Of a stretch of DNA of 64,000 nt, positions 51,128 through 59,989 are shown piece after piece (within the stretch, counting starts at the first letter, position 1; each line of letters opens with the position of its first letter). The position numbers were made by a program, and so were the translations under genes. A model generated the notes under the pieces. That model ran no database searches. It saw only the letters and a program-made list of their open reading frames with translations, and was not told the DNA's origin. Location: NCBI RefSeq assembly GCF_034479615.1, contig NZ_CP140255.1, positions 1 to 64,000 of the forward strand, written 5' to 3'. Source of the DNA: Vreelandella neptunia. Its GTDB lineage: Bacteria; Pseudomonadota; Gammaproteobacteria; Pseudomonadales; Halomonadaceae.

Positions 51128-52294
51128 ATGGCAGATAACGATAGCGACCAGGAAAAGACCGAAGAGGCCACGCCCAGGCGAAAAGAGAAAGCCCGTGAAG
51201 AGGGCCAGGTTGCCCGTTCCCGGGAGTTAAATACATTTTTGCTGCTGTTGGGCGGGGTGATTGGCCTTTACAGTATGGGCAAAATGCTCTACGACCAGTT
51301 GGGCGCGGTGATGGAGCAGGCTTTCTTGTTTGAGCGCCGCCAGGCAATGGAAAGTACTCCGATGTTGGTCAATGCCCTGGATCTTGGCCAGCGAACGCTA
51401 TTTGCCATGATGCCGCTGTTTTTACTGCTAGTAATTATTGCATTAGTCGCCCCTGGATTGATGGGAGGCTGGCTGATATCGGCTAAATCGATGCAGCCCA
51501 AGTTTTCCAAGCTAAACCCTATTAAGGGCGTAAAGCGCATCTTCTCCACCCAGGCATTGATCGAGTTGGCAAAAGCGATCGCCAAGTCGGTTCTGGTAGG
51601 GGGCGTCGCCGCGACATTTTTGTATTTCAACATCGGCAAATTTATGGCGCTAATGGATCAGCCTATCCAGCAAGCGCTGACCAACGCTCTCACCATGGCG
51701 GCTCAGGCCGCTGGGCTCATGGTGCTGGTGTTGATCGTGGTCATTTTGATCGATGTCCCTTTCCAGCTCTGGGACAATGCTAAAAAGCTGCGCATGAGTC
51801 AGGAAGAGATCAAGCGTGAGCACAAAGAGTCTGAAGGCGACCCCCATGTGAAAGCGCGCATTCGCCAGCAGCAGCAGATCATGGCGCGGGGCAGGATGAT
51901 GAGCAAAGTGCCCCAGGCAGACGTTATCATTACCAACCCCACGCACTACGCGATAGCGCTGACTTATCAGGAAGGCAGTATGGGGGCGCCACGGTTGGTG
52001 GCAAAAGGCGCCGACGCAGTGGCTGCGCGCATTCGCGAAATCGGCGAAGAGGCTGGCGTGCCACGATTGGAGGCAGCACCATTGGCGCGTGCCCTGTATC
52101 ATCACGTGGATCTAGAGGCGGAGGTGCCGGCTGAACTGTATACCGCTGTGGCGGAAGTAATGGCCTGGGCCTATCGCCTCAAGCAAGTAGCAAAACAAGG
52201 AGGCGAGGTGCCCCCAACCCCCGATAACCTGCCGGTACCACCGGAGATGGAAAGCCCCGGGCATGGCGCCGGTGGTAATGAGGCGCAACCATGA
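51128..52294 (+). CDS. flhB: Flagellar export switch protein FlhB
   Basis: 388 aa. The N-terminal [20 protein letters not shown] and four membrane spans (about 30-215) are typical. The cytoplasmic domain has the self-cleaving NPTH site in [15 protein letters not shown], then [20 protein letters not shown]. It is the switch that FliK triggers to move from hook to filament export. The stop overlaps the flhA start (ATGA). A separate C-domain homologue is at 36414. Confidence 0.96.
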   Translation: MADNDSDQEKTEEATPRRKEKAREEGQVARSRELNTFLLLLGGVIGLYSMGKMLYDQLGAVMEQAFLFERRQAMESTPMLVNALDLGQRTLFAMMPLFLLLVIIALVAPGLMGGWLISAKSMQPKFSKLNPIKGVKRIFSTQALIELAKAIAKSVLVGGVAATFLYFNIGKFMALMDQPIQQALTNALTMAAQAAGLMVLVLIVVILIDVPFQLWDNAKKLRMSQEEIKREHKESEGDPHVKARIRQQQQIMARGRMMSKVPQADVIITNPTHYAIALTYQEGSMGAPRLVAKGADAVAARIREIGEEAGVPRLEAAPLARALYHHVDLEAEVPAELYTAVAEVMAWAYRLKQVAKQGGEVPPTPDNLPVPPEMESPGHGAGGNEAQP

Positions 52295-53026
52295 AAGGCT
52301 TGAGTCAGCTAGTAGGTAGGCGCGACTGGATGGGTGATGTGCGCATGAAGCTGCTGGTCGGGCCGCTGCTCATCCTAATGATTTTGGGCATGATGATTGT
52401 GCCCTTGCCTCCCTTTGCCCTGGATTTACTCTTCACCTTTAATATCGCGCTGGCCATTATGGTGTTAATGGTTAGCATGTTTACACAGAAGCCGCTGGAT
52501 TTTGCGGCGTTCCCAGCTGTGTTGCTGTTTACCACGCTGCTGCGTCTGTCGCTCAATGTGGCTTCCACTCGGGTGGTGCTCATGGAGGGTCACCAGGGCG
52601 GTGCGTCGGCGGGTAAGGTCATTGAAGCGTTCGGGGCATTCCTGGTCGGCGGTAATTTCGCTGTAGGCCTAGTGGTTTTCCTGATTCTCGTCATCATCAA
52701 CTTTATGGTTATCACCAAAGGTGCTGGCCGTATTGCCGAAGTCGGTGCGCGCTTTACCCTGGATGCAATGCCCGGTAAGCAGATGGCCATCGATGCCGAT
52801 CTGAACGCTGGCTTAATTGGCGAGGAAGACGCCAAAAAGCGACGCGCGGAAGTCGCTCAAGAAGCTGATTTCTTTGGTTCCATGGACGGCGCAAGTAAGT
52901 TTGTCCGTGGTGATGCCATTGCCGGTTTGGTAATTATGGTGGTCAATATTATCGGTGGGCTGTTGATTGGTATGTTGCAGCACGATATGAGCTTTGGCGC
53001 TGCTGGCCAGACCTATATGCTGCTAG
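52291..53026 (+). pseudogene. flhA: flhA, 5' part, interrupted by an insertion sequence
   Basis: Codons 1-245 and the first base of codon 246 of the export-gate subunit FlhA. The conserved start ([20 protein letters not shown]), FHIPEP-region equivalents and [20 protein letters not shown] are intact up to GQTYMLL. Here the IS1380-type element enters. The frame continues 29 codons into the element and stops at 53118, leaving a 275-residue truncated membrane protein. The missing cytoplasmic domain is required for chaperone docking, so function should be lost. Confidence 0.95.
53023..53026 (+). repeat. Target-site duplication, left copy (CTAG)
   Basis: CTAG here and CTAG at 54601-54604 flank the insertion element directly. 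Four-base duplications are usual for the IS1380 family. Confidence 0.9.
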
Positions 53027-54600
53027 CCCGGATGTTGCATCGGGTTGGTCAGCAGCACCCAAATGCCAGGTTTGGTGGCGATGATGCCGCCCAGAGCTGG
53101 AAGTTGGCTATATATTGATCAATTTCCTGAGCTCAAGGCGCATTTCCCCCTACCCCCATGTGTTTTCTGTGCCGGGGACAGCACGCCGCGGCGCTATCCC
53201 GGCACCAGCTTGCTGGCCAGCTTCAGGAAGAGGTCCTGCTCCGGGTACTGGCTGCTCAACATCAGCCGAATCGTGCGCGTGTTGCGGGTGATGACAGCGC
53301 CGATCTTCAGCAGCTTCAGGCGGAGGGTGTTGACCTGGGCCTGGGCGAAGGCGGTGCGCTTGAGGTAGACCCGGCGCAGCCGCTCCAGCAGCAGGTAGGC
53401 CAACCCCGACAGCAGCAGTCGGTACTGGTTGGGCCACCATTCGTGGCAGCTGGTGCGGTCGGAGAACAGGAACTGCTGCTCCTTGATACGGTTCTCCATC
53501 TCGCCCCGAGCACAGTAGCGGTGGTCATAGAGCCACTCGGCGCTGCAGCCGCGCAGGCTGGTGACCACATAGCGGGTGTTGAAGCCACGCCGGCTGGTCT
53601 CGGACTTGACGATGACCTTTCGTCGACGCTCCTTCCAGCTCTTGGCAGCGTACTCGATGAAGCCGAAGACACGCTCCTTCTCCCAGGTCTTCTCGAAGCG
53701 GATGGCCGACGCGTAGTCGATGTTCAGAGCCAGCTTGGCCAAGCGCTTGTTGCCGGCGAGGCCGATGATGTAATCGACGCCGTGGCGGTCACACCAGTTG
53801 AGGATCAGTGGACGGCAGAAGCCGCTGTCGCCTCGGAAGACGATCTTCACCTCAGGCCACGCCTGGCGCAGCCGCCGGACCAACAGGGCGAGGATGGCAC
53901 CGGCGTGGTGAGCGGCATCCAGCGAGGCCGGACGCAGATAGCTGACCAGCAGCTGGTCGCCACAGAATACGAACAGCGGCAGGAAGATGTAGTGGTTGTA
54001 GTAGCCGTTGAAGTGCCGCCCGAGCTGCTGGCCATGCACCCGATCGTCGGTGGCATCGAAGTCGAGGTAGAGCGGTTTCTTGGGTGGCCGCCGGAACGAG
54101 CGGATGAACTGCTCGATCATCTCTTCGTGGATGGTGATCGCCCAGTCCCGGTCGGCTTGCTGCTCGAAGCGGCACAAGGTGGACTGACTGGCCAGCACGC
54201 CATCGGTATCGACGGCGGTCTGCAGGGCGATATCGTGACGCAGGGCCTGGTGGTCATTGAGATCCTCATAGCCCAGCGCCAGGCCGAACACGCGCTGCCG
54301 GACCAGGGTTTCGGTGCGATGCAGGCAGCGCTGAGCGTCGCGCTCGTCGCTGAGCCGGCGAGCGACGGCGCGGGTCAGGCCCATCTCGCGATCGAGCTGC
54401 CGCAGCAGCAGGATACCGCCGTCGGAAGTGAGATCACCGCCATCGAAACGGGCGATGACCTGACGGCCTTTGCAGCGTGGAAAGGAAGCGGACGGCGTGG
54501 TACATTTTGTCATGGCGGCTGAGGCGGTTGGTTCTTGTGTAGGAGCTTGAATTATAACCGATTTTCAGCCGCCTTTTTCATGTCTTATGCAATATCCAGG
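53027..54600. mobile_element. IS1380-family insertion sequence, 1574 bp
   Basis: The left end CCCGGATGTTGCAT and the reverse complement of the right end CCTGGATATTGCAT match at 12 of 14 positions. The element is flanked by CTAG duplications and carries one transposase gene on the minus strand, opposite to flhA. Its G+C content looks clearly higher than the neighbouring genes. The reading frame and all ends are intact, so the insertion is probably recent and the element possibly active. Confidence 0.94.
53194..54513 (-). CDS. IS1380-family transposase
   Basis: 439 aa DDE-type transposase. Likely catalytic acidic residues lie in LDFDATDD (about 155-162), FRGDSGF (about 228-234) and the YCARGEMENRIKEQ segment (about 345), a layout characteristic of the IS1380 family. 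A TATAAT on the minus strand near the right end of the element (about 54552-54557) could be its promoter. A 454-aa ORF on the opposite strand is a shadow of this GC-rich gene. No frameshift was noticed. Confidence 0.93.
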   Translation of the reverse strand: MTKCTTPSASFPRCKGRQVIARFDGGDLTSDGGILLLRQLDREMGLTRAVARRLSDERDAQRCLHRTETLVRQRVFGLALGYEDLNDHQALRHDIALQTAVDTDGVLASQSTLCRFEQQADRDWAITIHEEMIEQFIRSFRRPPKKPLYLDFDATDDRVHGQQLGRHFNGYYNHYIFLPLFVFCGDQLLVSYLRPASLDAAHHAGAILALLVRRLRQAWPEVKIVFRGDSGFCRPLILNWCDRHGVDYIIGLAGNKRLAKLALNIDYASAIRFEKTWEKERVFGFIEYAAKSWKERRRKVIVKSETSRRGFNTRYVVTSLRGCSAEWLYDHRYCARGEMENRIKEQQFLFSDRTSCHEWWPNQYRLLLSGLAYLLLERLRRVYLKRTAFAQAQVNTLRLKLLKIGAVITRNTRTIRLMLSSQYPEQDLFLKLASKLVPG

Positions 54601-54604
54601 CTAG
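54601..54604 (+). repeat. Target-site duplication, right copy (CTAG)
   Basis: Second copy of the 4-bp duplication. Joining the sequence across one copy gives ATGCTGCTAGCGATCGGC, which reads Met-Leu-Leu-Ala-Ile-Gly in the flhA frame, as expected for FlhA. Confidence 0.9.
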
Positions 54605-55956
54605 CGATCGGCGACGGTCTGGTGGCGCAAATTCCGGCTCTGGTGATCTCGACCGCAGCGGGTGTCACGGTTTCTCGGGTGAGTACCGATACAGACGAGG
54701 ACATTGGCCAGCAAATGCTCAGCCAACTGTTCGTAAATCCCCAGGTACTGATATTGGCCGCCATAGTGATGGGGCTATTGGGCATGGTGCCCGGCATGCC
54801 CAATTTAGTATTTCTACTCTTTACCGCGCTGCTAGCGGGTTTGGCGTGGTTTATTATGCGCCAAAAAGAGCAGTTGTTGGTCAAGGAGGAAATTGCGACT
54901 GCGCCTGTACCGTTACAAGAGACCCCTGAAGCGAGCTGGGAAGATGTGCAATTGGTCGATACCCTCGGTCTGGAAGTGGGGCATCGCTTAATACCGCTGG
55001 TCGACTCGCGTCAAAAAGGCGAGCTGCTTGGGCGGATTAAAAGCGTGCGTAAAAAGTTTGCCCAGGAAGTGGGTTTCCTGCCGCCGGTGGTGCATATCCG
55101 CGATAATTTGGAGCTGCCGCCCAACGCCTATGTACTCTCCATGAAAGGTGCCGAGATTGGCCGCGCTGAGGCACAGCCGGGTAAATGGCTGGCGATCAAT
55201 CCGGGGCAGGTATCGGGCGAGCTGCAGGGCACCCAAACCCAAGATCCCGCCTTTGGTTTGCCCGCTGTCTGGATTGATAGCAACCAGCGTGAGCATGCTC
55301 AGGTGTATGGCTACACCGTCGTGGATGCCAGTACCGTCATAGCGACCCACTTGAACCACCTGTTGCACCGTCATTCGCCCGAGATGCTGGGTCGACAGGA
55401 AGTCCAGAAACTGCTGGATAAAATGGGCGATGAGCAGAAAGCGTTGGTAGAAGAGGTGATCCCGAAAGCGATTTCATTGACGGTTTTGCAGCGTATCTTG
55501 CAAAACCTGCTTGATGAAGATGTCTCTATCCGCGACATGCGCACTATTCTCGATACCCTGGCGGAGTACGCCACCCAGCAAAAAGATCCTAACGAGCTGA
55601 CGGCGCTGGTGCGTGTTTCGCTGGGGCGCGCCATCGTCCAGCAGTGGTTTGCGGGGCAAGAGACGCTTAATGTCATGGGACTGGATGCCCAGTTGGAACA
55701 AGTGCTGGTTCAGGCCATGAATGGCAACGGCGCCATGGAGCCAGGGTTGGCAGAAACGCTGATGACTCAGGCCCAGCAGGCGCTGGAACGTCACGAAAGC
55801 TCAGGCGAGCCGCCGGTGCTGGTTGTGCAGCACTCGCTGCGAGCGGTACTGTCCCGATTCTTACGCCGACGTCTACGCCATATGTCAGTGCTGTCCCAGG
55901 CTGAAATTCCCGATGACCGCACATTAAGAGTGACCACAATAGTCGGCGGACGTTAA
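54605..55956 (+). pseudogene. flhA: flhA, 3' part, after the insertion sequence
   Basis: Codons 246-695 of FlhA: AIGDGLVAQIPALVISTAAG, the last membrane spans, and the cytoplasmic domain with GRIKSVRKKFAQEVGFLPPV, THLNHLLHRHSPEMLGRQEV and the C-terminal part. With the 5' part and one CTAG it makes 2088 bp, 695 codons plus stop, without frameshift. The frame is open back to a TTG at 54535 inside the element, but that start has no FlhA-like sequence and would lack the N-terminal membrane half. Confidence 0.95.
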
Positions 55957-56014
55957 TGATGACACGCCGTGATAGGCTAGCGTCGACCATTTCCAGAATA
56001 GGCAAGGGTAAATC

Positions 56015-58198
56015 ATGAGCGTTAGACGTTTCGTGGGAGCCAACAGTCGTGATGTGATGCGCCAAGTGCGCGAAACGCTCGGTGAAGACGCCTTGATTGT
56101 GGCTAATCGGCGTACCGAAGGGGGCGTTGAAATTTTGGCCATGGCGGACGAAGCCATTGACCACTTTGAACCTTCACCTGAACCCGCCGCCCCCGAAACG
56201 CCACCATCGCCTCCACCGCAAGACCCTATGCAGGCGATGAGCGAGCGCTTACTGCGCGAAATGCAGGATATGCGAGCACTGCTGGCAAACAGCCAGTCAA
56301 ACCATGCTGCTTCAACAGCGCCAGCAACGCTCACTGGAACGGCGGCGCGACTTCGCCAACTGCTATGGAACGTCGGCTTTAGCGGTGAGCTCGCCGATGA
56401 GCTGCTTGCGGGAATGCCAGCGCCGCTAACCAAGTTAGACGGCGATAGCGAAGCGCCGCTGCAATGGCTGCGTCAGCAGTTAATGGATCGCCTCTGCGTG
56501 CTGAACGATGAAGCAAGTTTTTTTGATCAAACTGGTATTGTCGCCCTGGTGGGGCCCACGGGGGTGGGTAAAACCACCACTACCGCCAAGCTAGCCGCTC
56601 GTTTTGTGATGCGTCACGGTACGCGCCCGGTGGCGCTGGTCACCACCGATAGCTTCCGGATTGGTGCCCACGAGCAGCTGCGCATCTATGCGCGCCTGCT
56701 GGATACCCCGATGTACGCGCTTGACGCCGAGCAACCCATCGACGACTTGCTGGGCCGCCTGCAGGGCAAGCAGTGGGTGATTATCGACACCGTGGGTATG
56801 AGTCAGCGTGACCAGCGGGTGATCGAACAGATTGCTCACCTTCAGGGTGGACGCTCGCAGGTACGTTTGGTACTGCTGCTCAATGCCGCCAGTCAACCGG
56901 AAACCCTCGAGGAAGTCGTGTTGCGCTACCGTCAGGCCGCGCGCGCGGCGGGCGCAGAGTTAGATGACTGCATTATTACCAAGCAGGATGAGGCGGGCCG
57001 TCTGGCGCCGGTGTTAGACATTATTATGCGTCACGGCATGCGCGTGCTGTTTGGTTCAAATGGGCAGCAGGTGCCCGAAGATATGGCGATTGCCGCTCCT
57101 GCCGCGTTAGTGGATCAAGCGCTGAGCACGGCGACCCCTCAGCGTGAACGGTTGCAAAGCGCAGACACTCCGACAGGGATGCCGCGCTGGTCCCGGGATG
57201 TATTGGGCCAAGGGCGTCGTTTGTCGTCGCTATTGGCACGCCTGCGCCAGCGCGTGACAGGATTTGCGGATTTAGAAGAGCTCTGGAACTTAGCCGCTCT
57301 ACCAAGCCGTGTGCAGGAAGAGCGTTTGGATGCACTGCTCGCCGGCTATCCCGCGGCGGAAACTACTTTAGGTATGGCGTGGTTCGCGCGGCGTAACGAA
57401 CGCGGCTGCGATTGGGCAATGCCGGACATTGGTCTGGACACTGATGGCGCATGGCTGGCGCTTCCCTGGCTACAGCATCGCCACCCCGCGGGGTGGCAGC
57501 CGCGCTTAGCTGCCTTGACTTCATCAAACGGCGTCGCGGTACACCTACTACCGCGCTTTCCCGAATCGGATGCACTCGCGTGGCTGGAAGCCGAGCACTT
57601 GACCTGGGTCAGCCAAGTAGCCCCCAATCATCGAGTACTCTTTCACCACGAGCGCCAGACGGTTCGCCAGCTGTTTAATGACAGTGTGCTAACCCACCAT
57701 GTGGGTGTGCGTTTTCGTGGTCAATCGGTGCAGCTTTGGACTGCCTACGCCGAAGTTGAGGATGCCAGCGGCTGTGCCCTGCTCGCCTGGTACGGGGAGG
57801 TGCGCGATCCGGAAAGCGCCAAAGTGGTGGTGCGCCGCTACTGGCTTACCCCGGCTCGCTTAGGGGCAGAAGTGCTCTCCCTCCTGTTAACCCAACTGCA
57901 AAGCGAAAGCCTGGCCGCCTTGACGCGGCGCGCTTGGCAGCAGTTAAAAGAGGCTGATAGTGGCGACCTAAATGCTGAAGTTCGCCTGTTAATGGCCAGC
58001 GGTGTGGCGTCAGTCGCCGGACATCTCGATGTCGCTGATGATGAAGAGGCGCAGACGCTGCGTGGTGATCTGCTCAACCTATTAGGTACCAGCCGCCGTC
58101 GCCGTGACACCGGTATGCTCGATGCGCTGGTCTATGCCTTTATGGCGCGGGATGCGATTCGCCAAATGGGCAGTGTTAGTCGAGAGGGCGTGGCGTGA
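56015..58198 (+). CDS. flhF: FlhF-type SRP GTPase with long C-terminal extension
   Basis: 727 aa; FlhF is usually 400-450. The N-terminal B domain (FVGANSRDVMRQVRETLGED), a Pro-rich linker (about 50-75) and the SRP GTPase are clear: GPTGVGKTTTTAKLAARF (180-197), TTDSFRIGAHEQLRIYA (210-226), DTVGM (258-262) and ITKQDEAG (321-328). The GTPase ends near residue 375. The remaining roughly 350 residues, Arg/Trp/Leu-rich and soluble-looking, belong to no family I recognise. FlhF normally sets the site of flagellum assembly. It overlaps the next gene as GTGA. Confidence 0.9.
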   Translation: MSVRRFVGANSRDVMRQVRETLGEDALIVANRRTEGGVEILAMADEAIDHFEPSPEPAAPETPPSPPPQDPMQAMSERLLREMQDMRALLANSQSNHAASTAPATLTGTAARLRQLLWNVGFSGELADELLAGMPAPLTKLDGDSEAPLQWLRQQLMDRLCVLNDEASFFDQTGIVALVGPTGVGKTTTTAKLAARFVMRHGTRPVALVTTDSFRIGAHEQLRIYARLLDTPMYALDAEQPIDDLLGRLQGKQWVIIDTVGMSQRDQRVIEQIAHLQGGRSQVRLVLLLNAASQPETLEEVVLRYRQAARAAGAELDDCIITKQDEAGRLAPVLDIIMRHGMRVLFGSNGQQVPEDMAIAAPAALVDQALSTATPQRERLQSADTPTGMPRWSRDVLGQGRRLSSLLARLRQRVTGFADLEELWNLAALPSRVQEERLDALLAGYPAAETTLGMAWFARRNERGCDWAMPDIGLDTDGAWLALPWLQHRHPAGWQPRLAALTSSNGVAVHLLPRFPESDALAWLEAEHLTWVSQVAPNHRVLFHHERQTVRQLFNDSVLTHHVGVRFRGQSVQLWTAYAEVEDASGCALLAWYGEVRDPESAKVVVRRYWLTPARLGAEVLSLLLTQLQSESLAALTRRAWQQLKEADSGDLNAEVRLLMASGVASVAGHLDVADDEEAQTLRGDLLNLLGTSRRRRDTGMLDALVYAFMARDAIRQMGSVSREGVA

Positions 58199-58761
58199 GC
58201 GAACAAGATCAAGCCGCGGGACTGCGCAAGTGGGCAAATCTACAGCGCCAACAGCAGCAGACTGAGGGTGCTGTTGATGTCGCGGCGGCAGAGCCTGTGT
58301 CCGAACACACCTCACCCTTATTATCGCCAACGGTAGCGGCGGCGGAAGAGCCAACGACGGTGGCTCCGCCCAAGCCCAAAATTCCGCTTATTGTGGTCGG
58401 GCTACCCGGTAGTGGTGCGGCCCAGGTAAGCAAGGTCAAAGCGCGACTGGGGCAGTGGTCAACGCTAGGTAGAAGTTGGGCCGGGGATCCTGATGATTGG
58501 GATATTCGTATCGTCATGGCGGAAACGTCCGACCTTGCTCAGCTACGCGATCAATATAATCGTTGGGCGCTATGGATCAGTAGCGATGCCGATACTTTCG
58601 CAGCCATGTTCCGTACCTTGCGCCTGCTACATGAGCGTGGCGGGCCGCGTCGTTTGCTGGCGCTCCACGAGCCCCACTTGCCGCGCCAGGGGTTGCTCGA
58701 TAACTTGCGCGAGGCCGCTGATTACTACTTAAATATGGAGTTACTGGTACTTGCACGATGA
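58195..58761 (+). CDS. Unrecognised protein in the flhG position
   Basis: 188 aa with a GTG start overlapping the flhF stop. The first 60 residues are Ala/Glu/Pro-rich and look disordered. The rest (IPLIVVGLPGSGAAQV, RIVMAETSDLAQLRDQYNRW, FRTLRLLHERGGPRRLLALH) vaguely resembles the later strands of MinD/ParA-type FlhG. No Walker A of the KGGVGKT type is present. flhG normally follows flhF, so this may be a degenerate or replacement partner. That is inference from position only. Confidence 0.6.
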   Translation: MSEQDQAAGLRKWANLQRQQQQTEGAVDVAAAEPVSEHTSPLLSPTVAAAEEPTTVAPPKPKIPLIVVGLPGSGAAQVSKVKARLGQWSTLGRSWAGDPDDWDIRIVMAETSDLAQLRDQYNRWALWISSDADTFAAMFRTLRLLHERGGPRRLLALHEPHLPRQGLLDNLREAADYYLNMELLVLAR

Positions 58762-58786
58762 GCCCACTCTGCCGAGGAGACTAAGC

Positions 58787-59218
58787 ATGCTAAGCTGGCT
58801 ATTAAGAGGGAAACTGCCACTGATCTTAGTACTAGTGGCAGGTTGGCTACTAACAGGGTTAACGGGGAGTGCTCAGGCGGCGCCGGGTAGTTGGAGCAGC
58901 CAGATACCTGGGCTAATGGTGGCGATGGGTGATCGGGCAAGCGCTAGCCAAGCGGCTACCCCGCCAACTGCCGCTAACAACGTGCAGTCGGCTCAGCTTG
59001 GGCGCATTCATTGGCAGTTTCAACACTCCCCCGGCGCGCTATTAAACGCTTGGCTATGTCATCCTGAGCAGTGCGTTGCATTAACCGGTATGCGTGGTTC
59101 TACCACCGCATTAGTGGGGCGAGCCGCCGATGCGCCATTGCATTTTCGCTTCGCCTTACGCCCAGGCCAACGGCCTGTTCGTGTGCAAGGGTTACAATTG
59201 ATTGTGAACTATCAGTGA
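58787..59218 (+). CDS. flhE: Periplasmic flagellar protein FlhE
   Basis: 143 aa from the ATG at 58787, set by GAGGAGA 6 nt upstream. A signal peptide (LPLILVLVAGWLLTGLTGSAQA) is followed by a small periplasmic domain with two Cys (WLCHPEQCVAL) and the terminal VNYQ typical of FlhE. In enterics FlhE acts as a plug or chaperone that prevents proton leakage through the export gate. It usually follows flhA; here flhF and the unknown gene intervene. Confidence 0.85.
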   Translation: MLSWLLRGKLPLILVLVAGWLLTGLTGSAQAAPGSWSSQIPGLMVAMGDRASASQAATPPTAANNVQSAQLGRIHWQFQHSPGALLNAWLCHPEQCVALTGMRGSTTALVGRAADAPLHFRFALRPGQRPVRVQGLQLIVNYQ

Positions 59219-59244
59219 AGGCTGGATAGCCGCGAGGCGAGAAT

Positions 59245-59946
59245 ATGTACACAGCACAGGGCAGAATCAAACAAAATGAGCTGTTGACGCAATACATGCC
59301 ACTGGTGCGACGTCAGGCCTTGACGCTACAGGTTCGGTTGCCAGCAAGTATTGAGCTCGACGACCTTATTCAGGCTGGAATGGTGGGGCTGCTGGAAGCG
59401 CTGGGCCGTTTTGATGCCACCCAGGGGGCAACGTTCGCGACCTTCGCCAGTCAACGTATTCGCGGCGCAATGATGGATGAGTTACGCACCCGCGACTGGC
59501 TGCCCCGCAGCGTTCGCCGTTCGGCGCGTGCGGTTGAGGGCGCCGTTCGCCAATTAGAGCAACTGCTGGGGCGAGCCCCGGAAGAGAACGAAATTGCTCA
59601 ACACCTCGAGATGCCGTTGAGCGAGTATCAGCAGTTGCTCAATGACACTAACAGCGGCCAACTGTTGCCGTTTGAAGAGCTGGTGGCCGAAGGCGGCGAG
59701 CCGATAAATAATGAGCTGGGCAATTCACCGTTCGAGCAGTTGCTTGATGGTCAGCAGCGGCAAACGTTGATTGACGCTATTGAAGCGCTTCCAGAGCGTG
59801 AAAAGCTGCTAATGGCGCTTTATTACCAAGAAGAGCTCAACCTCAAGGAAGTCGGAGCTGTGTTGGGCGTAACGGAATCACGCGTTTCTCAACTGCACAG
59901 CCAAGCCGTGAGTCGTTTACGCGCGCGTTTACACGACTCGGCATAA
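59245..59946 (+). CDS. fliA: Flagellar sigma factor sigma-28 FliA
   Basis: 233 aa, typical. Region 2 (LDDLIQAGMVGLLEALGRFD, then FATFASQRIRGAMMDELRTR, then DWLPRSVRR) and region 4 (LPEREKLLMALYYQEELNLK, then VTESRVSQLHSQAVSRLRAR) are well conserved. It should drive the promoters found at 7463, 16136, 32121 and 34119. It is inhibited by FlgM (7134). It is in a tight series with flhE upstream and motA2 downstream, and GAGG precedes the ATG. Confidence 0.96.
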   Translation: MYTAQGRIKQNELLTQYMPLVRRQALTLQVRLPASIELDDLIQAGMVGLLEALGRFDATQGATFATFASQRIRGAMMDELRTRDWLPRSVRRSARAVEGAVRQLEQLLGRAPEENEIAQHLEMPLSEYQQLLNDTNSGQLLPFEELVAEGGEPINNELGNSPFEQLLDGQQRQTLIDAIEALPEREKLLMALYYQEELNLKEVGAVLGVTESRVSQLHSQAVSRLRARLHDSA

Positions 59947-59989
59947 CGCCAACGTTTTTTACTCACTTGTGACCGGCAAGGAGCCGTGG

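Noticed and set aside
53158..54522. A 454-codon frame opposite the transposase gene
   Set aside because: It mirrors the GC-rich transposase codons, has low-complexity Ala/Val/Leu/Gly composition, and the transposase has clear family motifs.
54535..55956. Complete independent gene starting with TTG inside the insertion element
   Set aside because: Its first roughly 20 codons are element sequence and the rest is flhA codons 246-695, so it is better described as the 3' remnant of flhA.
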